Below the pieces are notes generated by a model. The model saw only the letters and a list, made by a program, of their open reading frames with translations, ran no database searches and was not told where the DNA came from. Of a stretch of 64,000 nucleotides of DNA, positions 21,366-33,040 are shown piece by piece (the stretch's first letter is position 1; every line of letters starts with the position of its first letter). Origin of the DNA: Heloderma charlesbogerti. Its lineage: Eukaryota > Chordata > Lepidosauria > Squamata > Helodermatidae. The position numbers and the translations under genes are program-made. The stretch lies in contig JANEZZ010001565.1 in assembly GCA_026122225.1 (NCBI GenBank), positions 1 to 64,000 on the forward strand, in the 5' to 3' direction.

Positions 21366-21740
21366 GTTGTTGTTGTTGTTGTTCAGTCGTTCAGTCATGT
21401 CCGACTCTTCGTGACCCCATGGACCATAGCACGCCAGGCCTTCCTGTCCTGCGCTCTCTCCCGGAGCGTGCTCAAGTTCATGTTCATTGCATCGGTGATG
21501 CTATCTAGCCATCTCATCCTCTGCCATACCCTTCTCCACTTGCCTTCAGTCTTTCCCAGCATCAGGGTCTTTTCCAGAGAGTTTTCTCTTCGCATTAGGT
21601 GGCCAAAATATTTGAGCTTCAGCTTCAGGATCTGTCCTTCCAATGAGCACTCAGGGTTGATTTCCTTTTGGATTGACTGATTTGACCTCCTTGCAGTCCA
21701 GGGGACTCGTAAGAGTCTTCTCCAGCACCACAGCTCGAAA
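21366..21740 (-). mobile_element. 5'-truncated BovB 3' end
   Basis: Starts with the (GTT)n tail and encodes the BovB C-terminus in reverse. Flanked by a 12-bp target duplication CCTGAAAATTCT (21354-21365 and 21741-21752). Confidence 0.93.
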
Positions 21741-21752
21741 CCTGAAAATTCT

Positions 21753-22689
21753 ACTGCTCACAAAATGACACCTTTCAGATGTATCTGATAAAAATTTCCA
21801 CAAGTAAAGCAAGTTAAAAGTGCTGAAAATTGACACATTTGTTCTTTATACTTCAAACTGTAGTCGGCATATCATATATTTCTTTCAAATTGGGGCAGGG
21901 AAACTATGATGTATGTTATCCAGTCTTGTTGAGGAGGTGTGTCTTTCATTCGTTTGGTGAAGTTCTGGACATTGGGCCATGACTTGGCACTTCAGAAAAT
22001 GGTCCACTTCTGCGAAGACTGAATCGGAGTTGGTCTGCTTTGACTCAGTACAGAACCCAAGCTGAGGTTCAGAAAGCCAAGGCTTCGTGCTTCCAACTGA
22101 CTATCATGTGCAATCCAAAAATGGCTAAAACTTCTTTTCGCTTGGTCAGAATTGGATGATAGTTGCAGGAGTATCAGCTCCTCAGGAGTGGATTCCTCCC
22201 ACCCAATGTCAGAAAAATAGGTGCAGGGGTCTTTGCCTTTATATTTTGATTTCCTTTTAAGGGAAGTTCTGACAACATTTGTGCTTTTGGCAGAATTGCA
22301 TGAAAACAGTAGGGATTGTCGCCTCCGTGCCTCCTGCCCAGGACATAAAGCCTGCCATGTTTGAGAAGAGAGACATAATGGGTTTGAGCAAAAGCAGACT
22401 TGACATTTTGAGTAGGACAAACATATCTCTCTATGTTCCTTGTGGACCACTGCTTTGAAAATTACAGGATTCCTAGAGGTTTCCTAAAGGAATAAACCAC
22501 GTTTCACAAGGATAGGTGCAGATAAGATGAATAACTTCTTCCCACTCCATCTACTAGCTTCTTTCCCAAACCTGAACAGGTCAGGTGTATCTGAAATTCA
22601 CCAAATCAAAAGAGAATACAATGGCTTTAAGGAAAGACCTCACTCAGCAGTAGATTTGTGAATCCAGCTGAGTGTTCTGGGCATCAAGA
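21753..22689. repeat. Unclassified repeat and unrecognised sequence
   Basis: 21760-21890 resembles 7915-8045. The remainder to 22689 shows no gene I recognise. An AT-rich near-palindrome lies at 22690-22725. Confidence 0.45.
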
Positions 22690-22778
22690 ATTAATTTATA
22701 ATTATAATTATAATTTATAATTAATTTATATGGGTTGAGGTCCCTGAAATACCTCTCAAGCCAAATAACACAAAATGG

Positions 22779-24545
22779 TAATACATAATTTATTTATTTA
22801 TTTATTTATTTATTAAATTTATTAATCGCCCATCTGACTGGTCACCCAGCCACTCTAGGTGATGTACAACCCCCATAAAACAATTTAAAACAATAAAATT
22901 TTACCATAATTTTTTTTAAAAAAAAATACCCTAACCCACCCCAAATGCCTGCCTGAACAACCACGTTTTTAATGCACGATGGAAGCTCATTAAAGAGGGG
23001 GCATGATGGAGTTCCCTAGGGAGGGAGTTCCACAGAGTGGGGGCCACCACAGAGAAGGCCCTCTCCCTCGTCCCCACCAGTCTAGCTGTCCTGGCTGATG
23101 GGACAGAGAGAAGGCCATCTGAGGCTGATCTTGTTAAGTGGCCTGTCTGGTGCTGCTGGAGGCGCTCCTTAAGATAGGCTGGGCCGGAACCATATAGGGT
23201 TTTAAAGGTCAAAACCAACACCTTGAATTTGGCCCGGAAAACAACTGGTAACCAGTGCAACTCCTTCAGCACTGGAGTGATGTGATCTCGCCGGCGGCTG
23301 CCTTTAATCAGGCGAGCCGCCGCGTTCTGTACCAGCTGCAGCTTCCGAACCGTCTTCAAGGGTAACCCCACGTAGAGCGCATTACAGTAGTCTAAATGAG
23401 AGGAGACCAGGGCATGTACTACCGATGGGAGCAGATGGTCGGGAAGGAAGGGGCGCAGCCGCCGTATCAGATGGAGTTGATACAGCGCTGTCCGGCTCAC
23501 AGCTGACACCTGAGCCTCCATGGACAGCTGGGAGTCCAAAATGACCCCCAGGCTGCGGACCTGGTCTTTCAAGGGTAGCTGTACCCCATTCAACACCAGG
23601 TCAACATCCCCCAGCCTCCTCTTGTCTCCCACCAAAAGTACCTCGGTCTTGTCAGGGTTGAGCTTCAGCTTATTCCTCCCCTAGCCACTCACCGTCTCCA
23701 GACATTTGGACAGGGATTCTACGGCCAACCTTGGTGAAGATTTGAATGAGAGGTAGAGCTGCGTGTCATCCGCATATTGATGACACTGCACCCCAAACCT
23801 CCTGATGATAGCCCCCAGTGGCTTCACATAGATGTTAAATAGCATCGGGGAGAGGATGGAACCCTGTGGCACCCCACAAGTAAGTGGCCACGGGTCCGAA
23901 ACCTCCTCTCCCAGTGCTATCCTCTGGTACCTGCCGGAGAGGAAGGACCGGAACCACCGCAATACAGTGTCTCCAATGCCCATCCCCTCCAGGCGGTCCA
24001 GGAGGATACCGTGGTCAACGGTATCAAAAGCCGCTGAGAGGTCGAGGAGAACAAGGAAGGAGCATTCACCCCTATCCAGAGCCCTCCTCATATCATCCAC
24101 CAAGGCGACCAAGGCCGTTTCTGTCCCATGCCCAGGCCTGAAGCCCGACTGAAATGGGTCTAGATAATCAGTTTCTTCCAAGTGTGCCTTCAACTGCACC
24201 GCCACCACCCGCTCAATCACCTTGCCCCAAAATGGCAGATTTGAGACTGGGCGAAAGTTGTTCAGAACTTGAGGATCCAAGGAGGGCTTCTTTAAGAGTG
24301 GTCTTATAACTGCCTCCTTGAGGGCTGTTGGCATCACTCCCTCCTCAAGGGAGGCGTTCACCACCGCCTTGATCCCCTCACCCAGTCTCTCTCTGCAGCT
24401 CATAATGAGCCAAGATGGGCAAGGATCAAGTAAGCAGGTGGTTGGCCTTACAGATGAAAGCACCTTGTCCACTTCATCAGGAGGAAGAAGCTGGAACCGA
24501 TCCCACAAAACCGGTTTGCCACAGGCCGCCTCTTGCTCACTAACT
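22779..24545 (-). mobile_element. L2-clade LINE, RT and 3' end
   Basis: The (TTTA)n tail lies at about 22789-22813. Frames 24595-23681 and 23635-22931 together encode L2 RT: RPLLKKPSLDPQVLNNFRPV, LLDLSAAFDTVDHG, CGVPQGSILSPMLFNIYV, the catalytic QYADDTQLYLSF, then KLNPDKTEVLLVG. A frameshift near 23640-23685 breaks the ORF just after the catalytic region. The 5' end is truncated at an AT-rich patch. Confidence 0.9.
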
Positions 24546-24700
24546 GTATATTTATATTTATTTAACATATAACATAACATATATTTATTGCTCAAACAGA
24601 ATTAGAGAATAACAAAACTTTGTACTGATGAAACAAGCAAAACACATTGCTATGTACAATGGAATTAGGACGATTAGAAGCATAATAGAAATTCTGGCTA

Positions 24701-25029
24701 GGGATGTACGAAACACTTACCTGGCTCCGTTCCGGTCAATCCCGGCATGGCTCCATCCCTCCCCCCGGAATCCTCCCCGGTCAGCTCCGCTCTACAGTGG
24801 CTCTGCAGAGCCGCCGGCCGGGGCCAACCACAACCAGAGTTCTGGCCACTGCTGGGCTGCTGTGGCCCCAAATGGCAGCCATTGTAGCGACCGCCATTTG
24901 TGTCCTTGCTGTAAGCCATGATAGACTACATAAGTATTTACGTATCCTATCACGGCAAAAGGCAAAAGTAGGGATGTCAGAGAATTCTGCGACAGATCTC
25001 GGTGAGGCTGAACGCCGGTGCATTCGGCC
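24701..25029 (-). mobile_element. Palindromic family, copy 6, rearranged, cutting an MHC exon
   Basis: 24701 starts a type-II end (TAGGGATGTACGAAACACTT). An arm and one decayed hairpin follow (about 24917-24954). At about 24972 a second, type-I end begins in direct orientation (TAGGGATGTCAGAGAATTC) and runs to GCATTCGGCC at 25029. There the alpha-1 exon of copy C resumes in mid-codon. Two partial elements are joined; no target duplication is found. Confidence 0.75.
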
Positions 25030-25182
25030 TTATCCAGTGGCCCCGAGGCAGGGCCCGCCTCATGTTGCTGTCGTAATTACTCAAAAGCTGGTCATCCATG
25101 TACATCAAAGCCAGGAAAGTGGGCTGCCCTTGGCCAGAGTCCCACATTGCAAAGGAAAAGTGCAGGGAATGTGAAGAGAAGC
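25030..25182 (-). pseudogene. MHC class I-like copy C, partial alpha-1 exon
   Basis: After acceptor CATCCCTTGCAG the exon starts at 25182 and reads GFSSHSLHFSFAMWDSGQ, TFLALMYMDDQL, SNYDSNMRRALPRGHWI, then is lost into transposon sequence at 25029. It aligns with the first 50 or so residues of alpha-1 in copy A (59233 downward). The rest of alpha-1 and all later exons are absent, so this copy cannot make a class I molecule. Confidence 0.85.
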
Positions 25183-25443
25183 CTGCAAGGGATGAGAGGT
25201 GGGGCAGAGATAAGGGGCTGCAGTCAAGGGCATCCCAAACCACCTCTAAAAATAATCTCCCCTTGTTACAGATTTGGTCTTTGCTGAGTGTTTGCAAATG
25301 CTGAGTGTTTCCAGTATCTGGGAAGCCTTTGGCTGCCAGTTAACTACACACAGCTGATGAATACACTTAAAACAAAGAGTACACCAAAAATTGCTTTCGG
25401 TGGATTCAGTTTTGGTTTTGTACTAATAAAAGTTAGTAAAGGA

Positions 25444-26399
25444 TAGGGATGGGGGAGAATTTCTCCCCGAAACTTCGAGGGGCCGAGTGCCAACGTATTT
25501 GGCCCCCTGAAGTAGTTTCGGGGAGAAATTCTCCACCCCCCCCCCAGGATGGGACTTACCTTTCACGAATGTCCCTCCCGGCGGCGGGTCCCGGCGGCGG
25601 TTCGGCAGGTCTTCGTCAGGGGCGGGGGCGGCAGCTGGTCTTTTGACCGGCTGCCGCCGCTGCCATTCCAAGAAAAGTAAAAAAAAAAAAAAAAAACGCC
25701 CCCGTGATAGGCTACGTGACGATTAACATAGGCTATCACTGCTAGATTTGCAAAGTCAGCCGTGATAGGCTACGTAAATTGTCACGTAGCCTATCACGGG
25801 TGACTTAAAAAAAAAAAAAGCACGTAAGGCTAATGGCAGCCCCCATAGGGAGCCGCCATTCCCGTTCCTTATTTGGTCGCTGTAGTCTACGTAAAGATTA
25901 TGTAGACTACGGCGAAAATAAGGGCAACGCTATTTGCGTTGCCCTTATTTTCGCCGTAGTCTACGTAAAGATTTACGTAGACTACAGCGACCAAATAAGG
26001 AATGCGAATGGCGGCTCCCTATGGGGGCCGCCATTTGCGTACGTGCTTTTTTTTTTTTTAAAGTCAGCCGTGATAGGCTACGTGACGATTAACGTAGCCT
26101 ATCACGGCTGACTTTGCAGATCTAGCTGTGATAGGCTACGTAAATCGTCACGTAGCCTATCACGGGGGCGTTTTTTTAAAAAAAACTTTTTATTTCGCGG
26201 CCGGGCGAGGCGAGGCGCCTCCTCCCCGGCCTGAATTTCGGCCGGGCGAGGCGGGAAGCCTCCCCCCCAGCCTGAATTTCGGCCGGGAGAGGAGAGAAGC
26301 CTCCCCCCCTGGCCTGAACTTCGGGGGAGCAGCGAAGCACCTCCCCCCCCACCGCCAAGCAAGCTGCGAGACCAGGTAAGTGACTTTCATGCACCCCTA
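25444..26399 (+). mobile_element. Palindromic hAT-type element, copy 7 (complete)
   Basis: Perfect target duplication GTAAAGGA (25436-25443 and 26400-26407). Type-I end TAGGGATGGGGGAGAATTTC at left, type-II end TTTCATGCACCCCTA at right. Four outer hairpins (25704-25739, 25762-25797, about 26068-26103, about 26128-26163) flank two inner GTAGTCTACGTAAA hairpins. Off-centre loop variants (ACGTGACGATTAACGT) are mirrored between the two arms, so the whole interior is one long inverted repeat. It sits in the intron of copy C. Confidence 0.92.
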
Positions 26400-27139
26400 G
26401 TAAAGGAAAACCTTTTTTGATCCATTTTTATTTTTATTTGAAATCAACTTGTAGCATCACATTGAAGTACATTGTGCATATAAAAGACATGGTTTGTTGT
26501 TAAACAGAGCATTGCTTAACCTAAATCTTTTTCCCCCCTCAGCATCGGTATAACAAGCATTTTGATGTGTGTACCTTACACATCGTTTTTTGCACATTAA
26601 TTTATATGCAAAAAAATTGAAGTGCACTTTTCACCTGGAATAATATAGTCTCACACCTGTTCACACACACCCCTCTCTGCTGCTTGCATTTTTTGCTCTA
26701 CGTTTCTAAGCATGTTGGGGAGAACTTGAAAAGGAGGCTGTGGTTTCTTCTCCCTCCTGTTGCTGCTTTTCAGTTAAGTGAAAAAACAAGAACAAGCAAC
26801 ATAAAGTCTGAGAAAGAGCATGTGGAGGAAATAAATAGCGGTCCTCAACAAATTGGGGAAGGTCATTAAGTTTGTTGTGATGCTTGCTCACTTCCTCAGC
26901 CAGGGCCCATGTGTTTTCTCTGGGGCTCTTTGACGGGTACACATCAACGGACTGTACTCTGACCGTAGACAAAGCTTGTACCAAAATTACATACTCTGCA
27001 CATGCTCAGCCAAACTCAGCACGGGGTGTCAAAGTTTTTGTAAACTAATTAGATTGTGAGCCTGCCTTTGTTCCAGCATACCCTCCCCCACTGCATATCC
27101 ATAACACAAATAATACATGCTAATTTCTGAAACTATCCA

Positions 27140-27560
27140 AAAAGCTAAAACAGTTAGAGAGCAATCCCATGACCCTTAGACGGCATCTGAGGCACCATAG
27201 AATAGTTCAGATTCCTGGTTCCAGAGTTGGAGACAGCACTCCACTCTCAGAGAGGGGAATGGGAGATCTTACCTACCCCAACTGCTCCCCCTTGCAGCCG
27301 GTGTGGAAAGAACCTCACCAGCTGGCCTCCAATATCTGGAACTCGACATCTGAGAGGGGGGGGAAAGGGGGAGGAGACTGGAGAAGCCAGGTAAGAAACT
27401 CTCCTGTTCTTCCACCAGCCTCCTTCCCTCCACCTCTGAAACGCCTTTGCTAGATGGGCAAAAAAGCACATCTAGCGAAAAATGCAGGATGGGAGTATGA
27501 GTGGGAAAAGATCCGCCCACCCTGCATAGGATGACGGTAAGGCTCCGTGTTCAGGGACTT
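27140..27560. repeat. Repeat family R1, copy 2
   Basis: GAGCAATCCCATGACCC at the left, then the AGATGGGCAAAAAAGCACATCTAG inverted segment and CACCCTGCATAGGATGAC. Same order of blocks as at 39470 and 60140. Confidence 0.65.
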
Positions 27561-27566
27561 ATGATC

Positions 27567-27645
27567 ATTTAATTTTTGTGAACCACCCAGAGAGCTTTGG
27601 CTATTGGGCGGTATAGAAATGAAATAAATAAAATATATAAATAAT
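27567..27645 (+). mobile_element. L2 3' tail fragment
   Basis: TTTGTGAACCACCCAGAGAG, GGGCGGTATAGAAATGAAAT and an AAATAA-rich end; the reverse complement of the L2 tail at 13856-13940. Confidence 0.75.
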
Positions 27646-28068
27646 ATGGGGCACAACCAATAGGATTGCACTCTTACTCTATAGTTGTGTTACACTTAGC
27701 CCTTGAACAAATAAGACAGCTTTAGAAAGTCTTTCACAATGTTGGAAACCTCATTCCCCCACAACATAGTGTCCCATACATTAAATATAAATATCTCTTT
27801 ACAACATATGAATGCATATCAATAATCATATATAAATATTGATTGTCGTCATTGTCATCAACAGTTCCAAAATCTAGGATTTTAGTGTAGCTGAGTTTGG
27901 GCATCAGTGTATTTACACACACACACATTCTAAGTTTCTAAGCATTTCAGAAAGGACCCTGCCAATGCAGAAAGATAGATTCCATCATTACTATCTACAT
28001 TTTTGGGGAGGTGGGGCTGTGACCAAGGGATTGTGAGTTATTAATCCATTGTTTTTATACCCTTTTTG

Positions 28069-28070
<2 letters not shown>

Positions 28071-28104
<34 letters not shown>
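28071..28104. repeat. (GT)n microsatellite
   Basis: Uninterrupted GT run. The paralogous place in unit B (about 40015) has only a few GT units. Confidence 0.97.
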
Positions 28105-28106
<2 letters not shown>

Positions 28107-28300
28107 GAGTGATACATGACAACCCTACAAGGTCATGATGTATATAATTGTGTATATTGCTTTAACAGAAACTATGAGTTTTAGTCTAGATGCAGAAAAT
28201 AATCGTAGAACATGGAGACCCTTTTCCTTGCAAGTCATGTTTAGTTGTAAACATTTTGCCATAAGTTATCCAATACATCCTGCTGTATTGAGTTTGTGCA

Positions 28301-28360
28301 TCTGTGTGTTTTCTCCCTCATCTGTGTGTTTTCTCCCTCATCTGTGTGTTTTCTTCCTCA
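28301..28360. repeat. 20-bp tandem repeat, three units
   Basis: Three back-to-back copies of TCTGTGTGTTTTCTCCCTCA, the last with one change. Unit B has no such expansion. Confidence 0.95.
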
Positions 28361-28473
28361 TTCTTGTTTTTCTTTTATATTCCTCACTCCAGATTCTGCT
28401 GGAGTTCATGATGCCTCTTGTGAGAAACTTGACTATCATAACCTTCTGCGCTTATGATGCCAAATTGTCAGAC

Positions 28474-28772
28474 AGGTTGTCACAGAGAGGAAGGCCAGGA
28501 TCTCTTCTCGATCCTCCCAGAATGCAGGACATGCAATGGGCTCGAGTGACAGGAAGCCAGATTCCGGCTGAACATCAGGGAAAACATCCTGATTGTTAGA
28601 CAACAAAGAACCAACGACCTAAAGAGGTGAGGGGCTCTCCCACACTAGAGGCATTCAAGATGAGGCTGGCTGGATGGCCATCTGTCAGGGATTCTCTGAC
28701 TTGTATTCCTGCATTGAGCAGGGGGTTGGACTCGATGTTCTTGTAGGCCCCTCCCAACCCTACTACTCTATG
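28474..28772 (+). mobile_element. 5'-truncated CR1 3' end
   Basis: CR1 tail from GGTTGTCACAGAGAGGAAGG to CCCAACCCTACTACTCTATG. Absent from the paralogous position in unit B (about 42260), so it inserted after the duplication. Confidence 0.88.
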
Positions 28773-29372
28773 AATTCCCAGGATTATTTTTTTTGCCACT
28801 CCATGTAGGCTGTGAAATATTATAGAACTTGATACTAAGCAAGAAAGCACAGGGAAAATATATCCATATTACTGTGCAGCTCCAGTATTTTAAGAAGCAC
28901 CATGGCTGGTTTAGAAATAAACAAACACATGGTAAGATGAACAGCAGACCTAATACACAGCACAGACCTTCCAGGGAAGGAAAACATGGCTCAGTGGTGA
29001 AAGTAGACTGCAAGTTCTACAGCACCTCCTCTTTGACCTGCTGAGATGATGACTTTTGCTGCTGGGTTTGGATAATGTTTTGCTAAACATTTCCCTCTTG
29101 AAAATCATTCCTCACTCAAATTGCACAGACCATGGGATACGTCTTTCAGCCAGAGCACATTCCCAGCTCAATCCAGCAGGTTTTTAAAAGCAGTCCTGCA
29201 TTTTGCGGGGTGGAGGGAATCCCAAAAGGCTCCTTCCATCCAACTGTAGGCCTCATTTTAGCTTGCCTGTTTCGGAAGCACTCTGCGTGGGCCTCACCCT
29301 TATTAGGCTGGGGGCAAATAATATCTTCCCTAGAAATAGGGTGCATAGATTTCCCCACCCCCCAGTACTTAC

Positions 29373-29451
29373 CAGAGCACCCCCCTGGCAGCAGAAGAAA
29401 AGATGTCCACAGAGGCAAGAGGCATCCCCAGTGTGTACATCCAGTTTCCAT
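29373..29451 (-). pseudogene. MHC class I-like copy C, signal-peptide exon
   Basis: ATG at 29451. Encodes METGCTHWGCLLPLWTSFLL, then LPGGCS, with a hydrophobic core. It ends at 29373 before donor GTAAGT in phase 1, exactly 79 bp like copy A. The exon itself is intact, but its partner alpha-1 exon at 25030-25182 is destroyed and no alpha-2 to tail exons follow, so the gene is a remnant. Confidence 0.85.
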
Positions 29452-29572
29452 GGTTTTTTGTATGGAGTCAGTTTCTGTAGCTGAACTCTGGGCGTGATCC
29501 TCAGGCAGCTGCTGAGCGGTGCTGGGACCAAAGCAAGGACACGTTCAAAGCAGGGACATCCTGATGAATGGG

Positions 29573-29577
29573 ATTGG
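29573..29577 (-). promoter_or_regulatory. CCAAT box upstream of copy C
   Basis: CCAAT on the minus strand, 122 bp upstream of the ATG. Copy A has the same motif at exactly the same distance. CCAAT (Y-box type) motifs are known in MHC promoters. Confidence 0.55.
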
Positions 29578-30240
29578 CTGAGAGAACCAGTAGGAAAAAG
29601 AATGCATTCTGGCAGTTTCTGGGTAGATCTTGCCTGAGCAAGTTGAGACTCTGCAAAAGATATTCTCATGGGTTCATCTCTCAGCAGTTGTTGTCTCCAC
29701 CCTGATTAGGGGAGAGGAGTAGTCAAAGTCAGGGGACTGGATGTGATGGAGCAGGCAGGAGAGCTCGTGGGAGAGGTTAGCTACTGAGATCCTGGAGGAA
29801 AGGAACTCACAGAGTCTCTTCTAGGTTCTGTGCAGAGCCTGGAACACAGAGAGTGGTACTAGTGTTATTCTAGGATGGCAAACCATTTTTGTTCGTGTGG
29901 CAAGTCGTGTAAGCCTCACTGATAAAGGATGATAACTTGAAAAAGAAATGCTCAAGTATGGGGTTACCTAAGGACCATGTAGAGGTCAGGTATTTCTTGT
30001 CAATAATTACAAATATGGAGACCAGCTTGGCAAAATCTTGCCCTCACTCCAGATTTCAGCTGCATTTCTCACAGTCTATACCCCCGCCCCGACATCTGGC
30101 TGCCTAAGGCAGAGGAGCAAATGTTAGTGAGACAGGAGTTACTTATGCAGAAGCCATGCTGAACCTTCTCCAGAAAGACTTGTTCTTCTATATTGTAACA
30201 TGATCAGGGGGTCAGAATCTGTGAGATCTTCTGTTTCTGG

Positions 30241-30632
30241 TAGGGATGTACAGACTGTGTAAAATCCGCTCTGTCTGTGTTTCTCGGATAGTCAGGCACC
30301 TTTTGTTCCATCGTCTGCTCACAGACAGATGCAAATTATCAATTTATCGTCATGTGGAAAAATACACAAATAATTATGTAAGACGTTTCGTAACAATTCA
30401 CATAATTTACCTTAGTTCGTAACATTTAGTGTATTGTCTCTCATTCCATTCAACTTTTCCTCAGCAGAAGCCTGCATATTTTCCTATAAATAAATATGCG
30501 TAACATACAGGAAAGTTAAAAAAATAAATCCAAAAGTCCATAGACTCCATGCAGTCCGCAGCGTATTCCACAGGTGGTTTCTTAAAAATCCAAGCTCATT
30601 TTACTCTGTCTCGAATTTCTCCAGCATCCCTA
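30241..30632. mobile_element. Short hAT-type element with TAGGGATG ends
   Basis: Starts TAGGGATGTACAGA and ends CCAGCATCCCTA. Flanks are GTTTCTGG (30233-30240) and GTTTCAGG (30633-30640), 7 of 8 the same. The paralogous site in unit B has a single GTTTCAGG (44148-44155), an empty site. The interior lacks the TACGTAAA hairpins, so it is another subfamily. Confidence 0.82.
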
Positions 30633-30689
30633 GTTTCAGGTGGTCAGGTCACTGCAGTGGCCTTGGGTACCACACAACTTGATTGTGTG

Positions 30690-30810
30690 TGCTTGTATTG
30701 TGTGTGTGTGTTTGTGTCTGATTGTGTGTGTGATTGTGTGTGATTGTGTGTGTGTCTTGTGTGTCTGTGTGTGTGTGTGTGTGTGTCTCGTGTGTGTGTC
30801 TGTTTTTATA
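30690..30810. repeat. Imperfect (GT)n region
   Basis: GT-rich tract with TTGTGTGTGATTG interruptions. The ORFs in this tract are repeat artefacts. Confidence 0.9.
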
Positions 30811-30892
30811 AACTTTTTCAAGCACGTCGACAAGCATATGGATAGAGGTGACTTTGATGGAGATTGTGACAAAAATTATAATTTTATATATC

Positions 30893-31078
30893 CACAGTTT
30901 CATTTATTTACTAGTTTATGCTCCACCTTTCCTCCAAGGAGCTCAAAGCAGTTTCCCTTCCCTCTCATTTTATCCTCACAACAACCCTGTGCAGCAAGGG
31001 AGGCTGACAGAGTGTGTCTGGCCCACAATCATTTGAACGTCGGTCTTTCTAGTCCTAGTTTGACACTCTAACATGGCC
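30893..31078 (-). mobile_element. Sauria-type SINE, degraded
   Basis: CCTTTCCTCCAAGGAGCTCA, ATTTTATCCTCACAACAACC and the end GACACTCTAACATGGCCA, read in reverse. Its counterpart in unit B is at 44453-44620. Confidence 0.75.
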
Positions 31079-31079
31079 A

Positions 31080-32255
31080 TTGTCCATGTCGACTGGGAAT
31101 GATGGGTGTTGCACTCCATCACATCTGGAGCCCGCCAGGTTGGGGAAGACTGCTTGAACCACTCTGCTGGAATGGGTCTGAACTGGAGGTGACTAGCCAG
31201 TAAGGAGATCTCAGGGTCATAATGGACGGCTCGGTGAAAAATTCAATCCAGTATTTGGCAGCTGTAAAAAAAGATAAATTCGATGCTAGGGATTATAAAG
31301 AAATAGTCGGAAGACAAATCTGAACCAACGAACAAAAATACCAAGTTTAATATGTGATTTTATACTTTTTTCTTCTTTTTTTTCTTTTTTTGGGGGGGTC
31401 TTTTATTGTTCACCCCTCCGGAATCTGCCTAGATGTGGAGCGGTATATCAAAGTTATAAATAATTAAACACAAAAATAAATGTTGTAAATACTTAACATT
31501 GCAAATGATTAAACATAATAAATGTTGTCAATAATGAAACATAAACATAAACATAATTAAATATATAAAATGATGCGTAGCTCAAAGAAAACCTCAACCC
31601 AGTATGCTGCAGCTGTGCAAAAGATGCCACTGGGTATTAGATGAATCAAATGCCACTGAATGCCAGTATGCACTTAATGAAAATTTGGCTTGATCTAGCA
31701 GGGCTTTTCTTACATTTGTATATGCATTGAACTGGGGTCCTGATTCTGTCAGGGCCCAGTCAAAATAGATTCTTTTGATTGCCAAAATGAAGCAGTCACT
31801 TGTGCAAATAAATATGCAAAGAAAGCTCCTGCCTCTCTTCAGTTGATGAAGCAAGCATTCCTCACAGCTGATATGTACGCTGGGGCCCCTATCCTTCCTA
31901 TGCCAGGCTAACGTTCCCCAGGCTGGCAGCACGCGTTCCCCCTTGGAGTGAGACCAGAGACGAAAACTAGCCGGCTTGATTTTATAGGCTTCTGTCTCAG
32001 CTTAATTCAGGAGCTGGCAGGCTACCTCTGCCCATCCCAGAGGGGCAGGGGGTGGGGCTCTCCTTCCCGTAGGAGGCAAAACCTATCTCATCTTCCAGGA
32101 TGGCATAATCTAGCTGACCAAAAGAGCTTTAAGGTGGAAGCTGTAAATTCCCGGCCTGTGTGAAAGGCCTACTTAATTAACCACAAAGCTGCTGGCCAGG
32201 CTAAACTACATGGGTCTCTAGGTGGCTAGCAACAGCATATAGGAATGCTGCAAAG
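31080..32255. other. Duplicated non-coding sequence
   Basis: 31080-31290 matches 44620-44820 and 31580-31720 matches 46480-46570 in unit B. 31300-31580 is AT-rich with a LINE-like tail motif (AGATGTGGAGCGGTATAT). No gene seen. Confidence 0.55.
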
Positions 32256-32889
32256 CAGGGCTGTGCATGGATCCCCCGATCTGACTTGGAGGCCACTTCG
32301 GGGCTTCTGAGGTGGGCCCAATTCGGCTTGGGCTGATTCGGGGGGGGCTCAGTTTGGCCTACGAAGCCAAAGCAGGATTCATACACGCAGCCCAGCTGCC
32401 AGTTCCTTACCTGGGCCCTTGTTCCGGGGGTGGGGGGCAGGGGGCGCTGCAACCGGGGGAGCCTCAGTCAGGGAAACTGCTGCTGGGGGGAGTTGGTGCC
32501 ACCAGCTCCTAGGCCCTGCGGACACACACAGCAGCAGCTGTTTTGTTCTGGAGGGGGGAGCCATTTTTAAAATTTTAAAGTGGTGACTCCTTGTATTTCC
32601 AGAAATACAGGAAGTTGCCACTTTGAAAATGGCTCCCTCCCACCAGAAGAACAAGACGGCTGCCAGCGCACATCCAGAGGACCCAGGTAAGGAGCTGGGG
32701 GCTGGGTAGTGGCATGGTGGCTGGGCCTCCGGATCACTTTGAAGTGCACCAAGGCACTTCGGAGCAACCTGCTTTGCTTTGGGCTGCTTCATGCCCCTCC
32801 ACTTTGCCTTGGAGGTAGCCCAAAGCAGTTGGAAGTGCCCCGCTTTGACTCGGAGCTCGGGCTTCAGGCTGAAGCAGTGCACAGGCCTA
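32256..32889. mobile_element. Second hAT-like inverted-repeat element
   Basis: Left end CAGGGCTGTGCATGG; right end reads TAGGCCTGTGCACTGC on the minus strand. Flanking octamers CTGCAAAG and TTGTGAAG agree at 5 of 8, all differences being transitions. The centre is a long inverted repeat, 32543-32600 against 32601-32655 (GGAGCCATTTT / AAAATGGCTCC). A further pair, CAGTTCCTTACCTGGG / CCCAGGTAAGGAGCTG, lies outside it. Confidence 0.65.
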
Positions 32890-33040
32890 TTGTGAAGTCC
32901 ACCTGATTGCTCAACAACAAACTCACTAGAGTAGGTGTTACTGCTTTGGGGATGAAAGATGGCATATAAATGTAGATGAGGATGATGACAACAGCAACCA
33001 TTTCAAAAAATCTCTACATCTAAACATGTATATAACAAAA

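Larger units (their letters stand above)
25030..33030 (-). repeat. Segmental duplicate unit C
   Basis: Collinear with unit B (36165-46690) and, over its first part, with unit A (58910-63780). Matching points include the partial alpha-1 exon, the segment at 26700-27040, the R1 copy, the (GT)n region, the block 28390-28450 / 28770-28940, the signal exon and its 5' flank, and 29860-31280 with 43760-44820. All units share orientation, so they arose by tandem duplication. Unit-specific inserts in C are CR1 at 28474 and hAT elements at 25444 and 30241. Confidence 0.85.

Noticed and set aside
25700..26165. CRISPR-like pattern of repeated short palindromes
   Set aside because: The repeats are inverted, unevenly spaced and of several kinds inside a transposon with target duplications in animal DNA; there are no unique regular spacers.
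30636..31071. Cys/Val-rich and Thr/His-rich reading frames
   Set aside because: Products of the (GT)n tract read in different frames.
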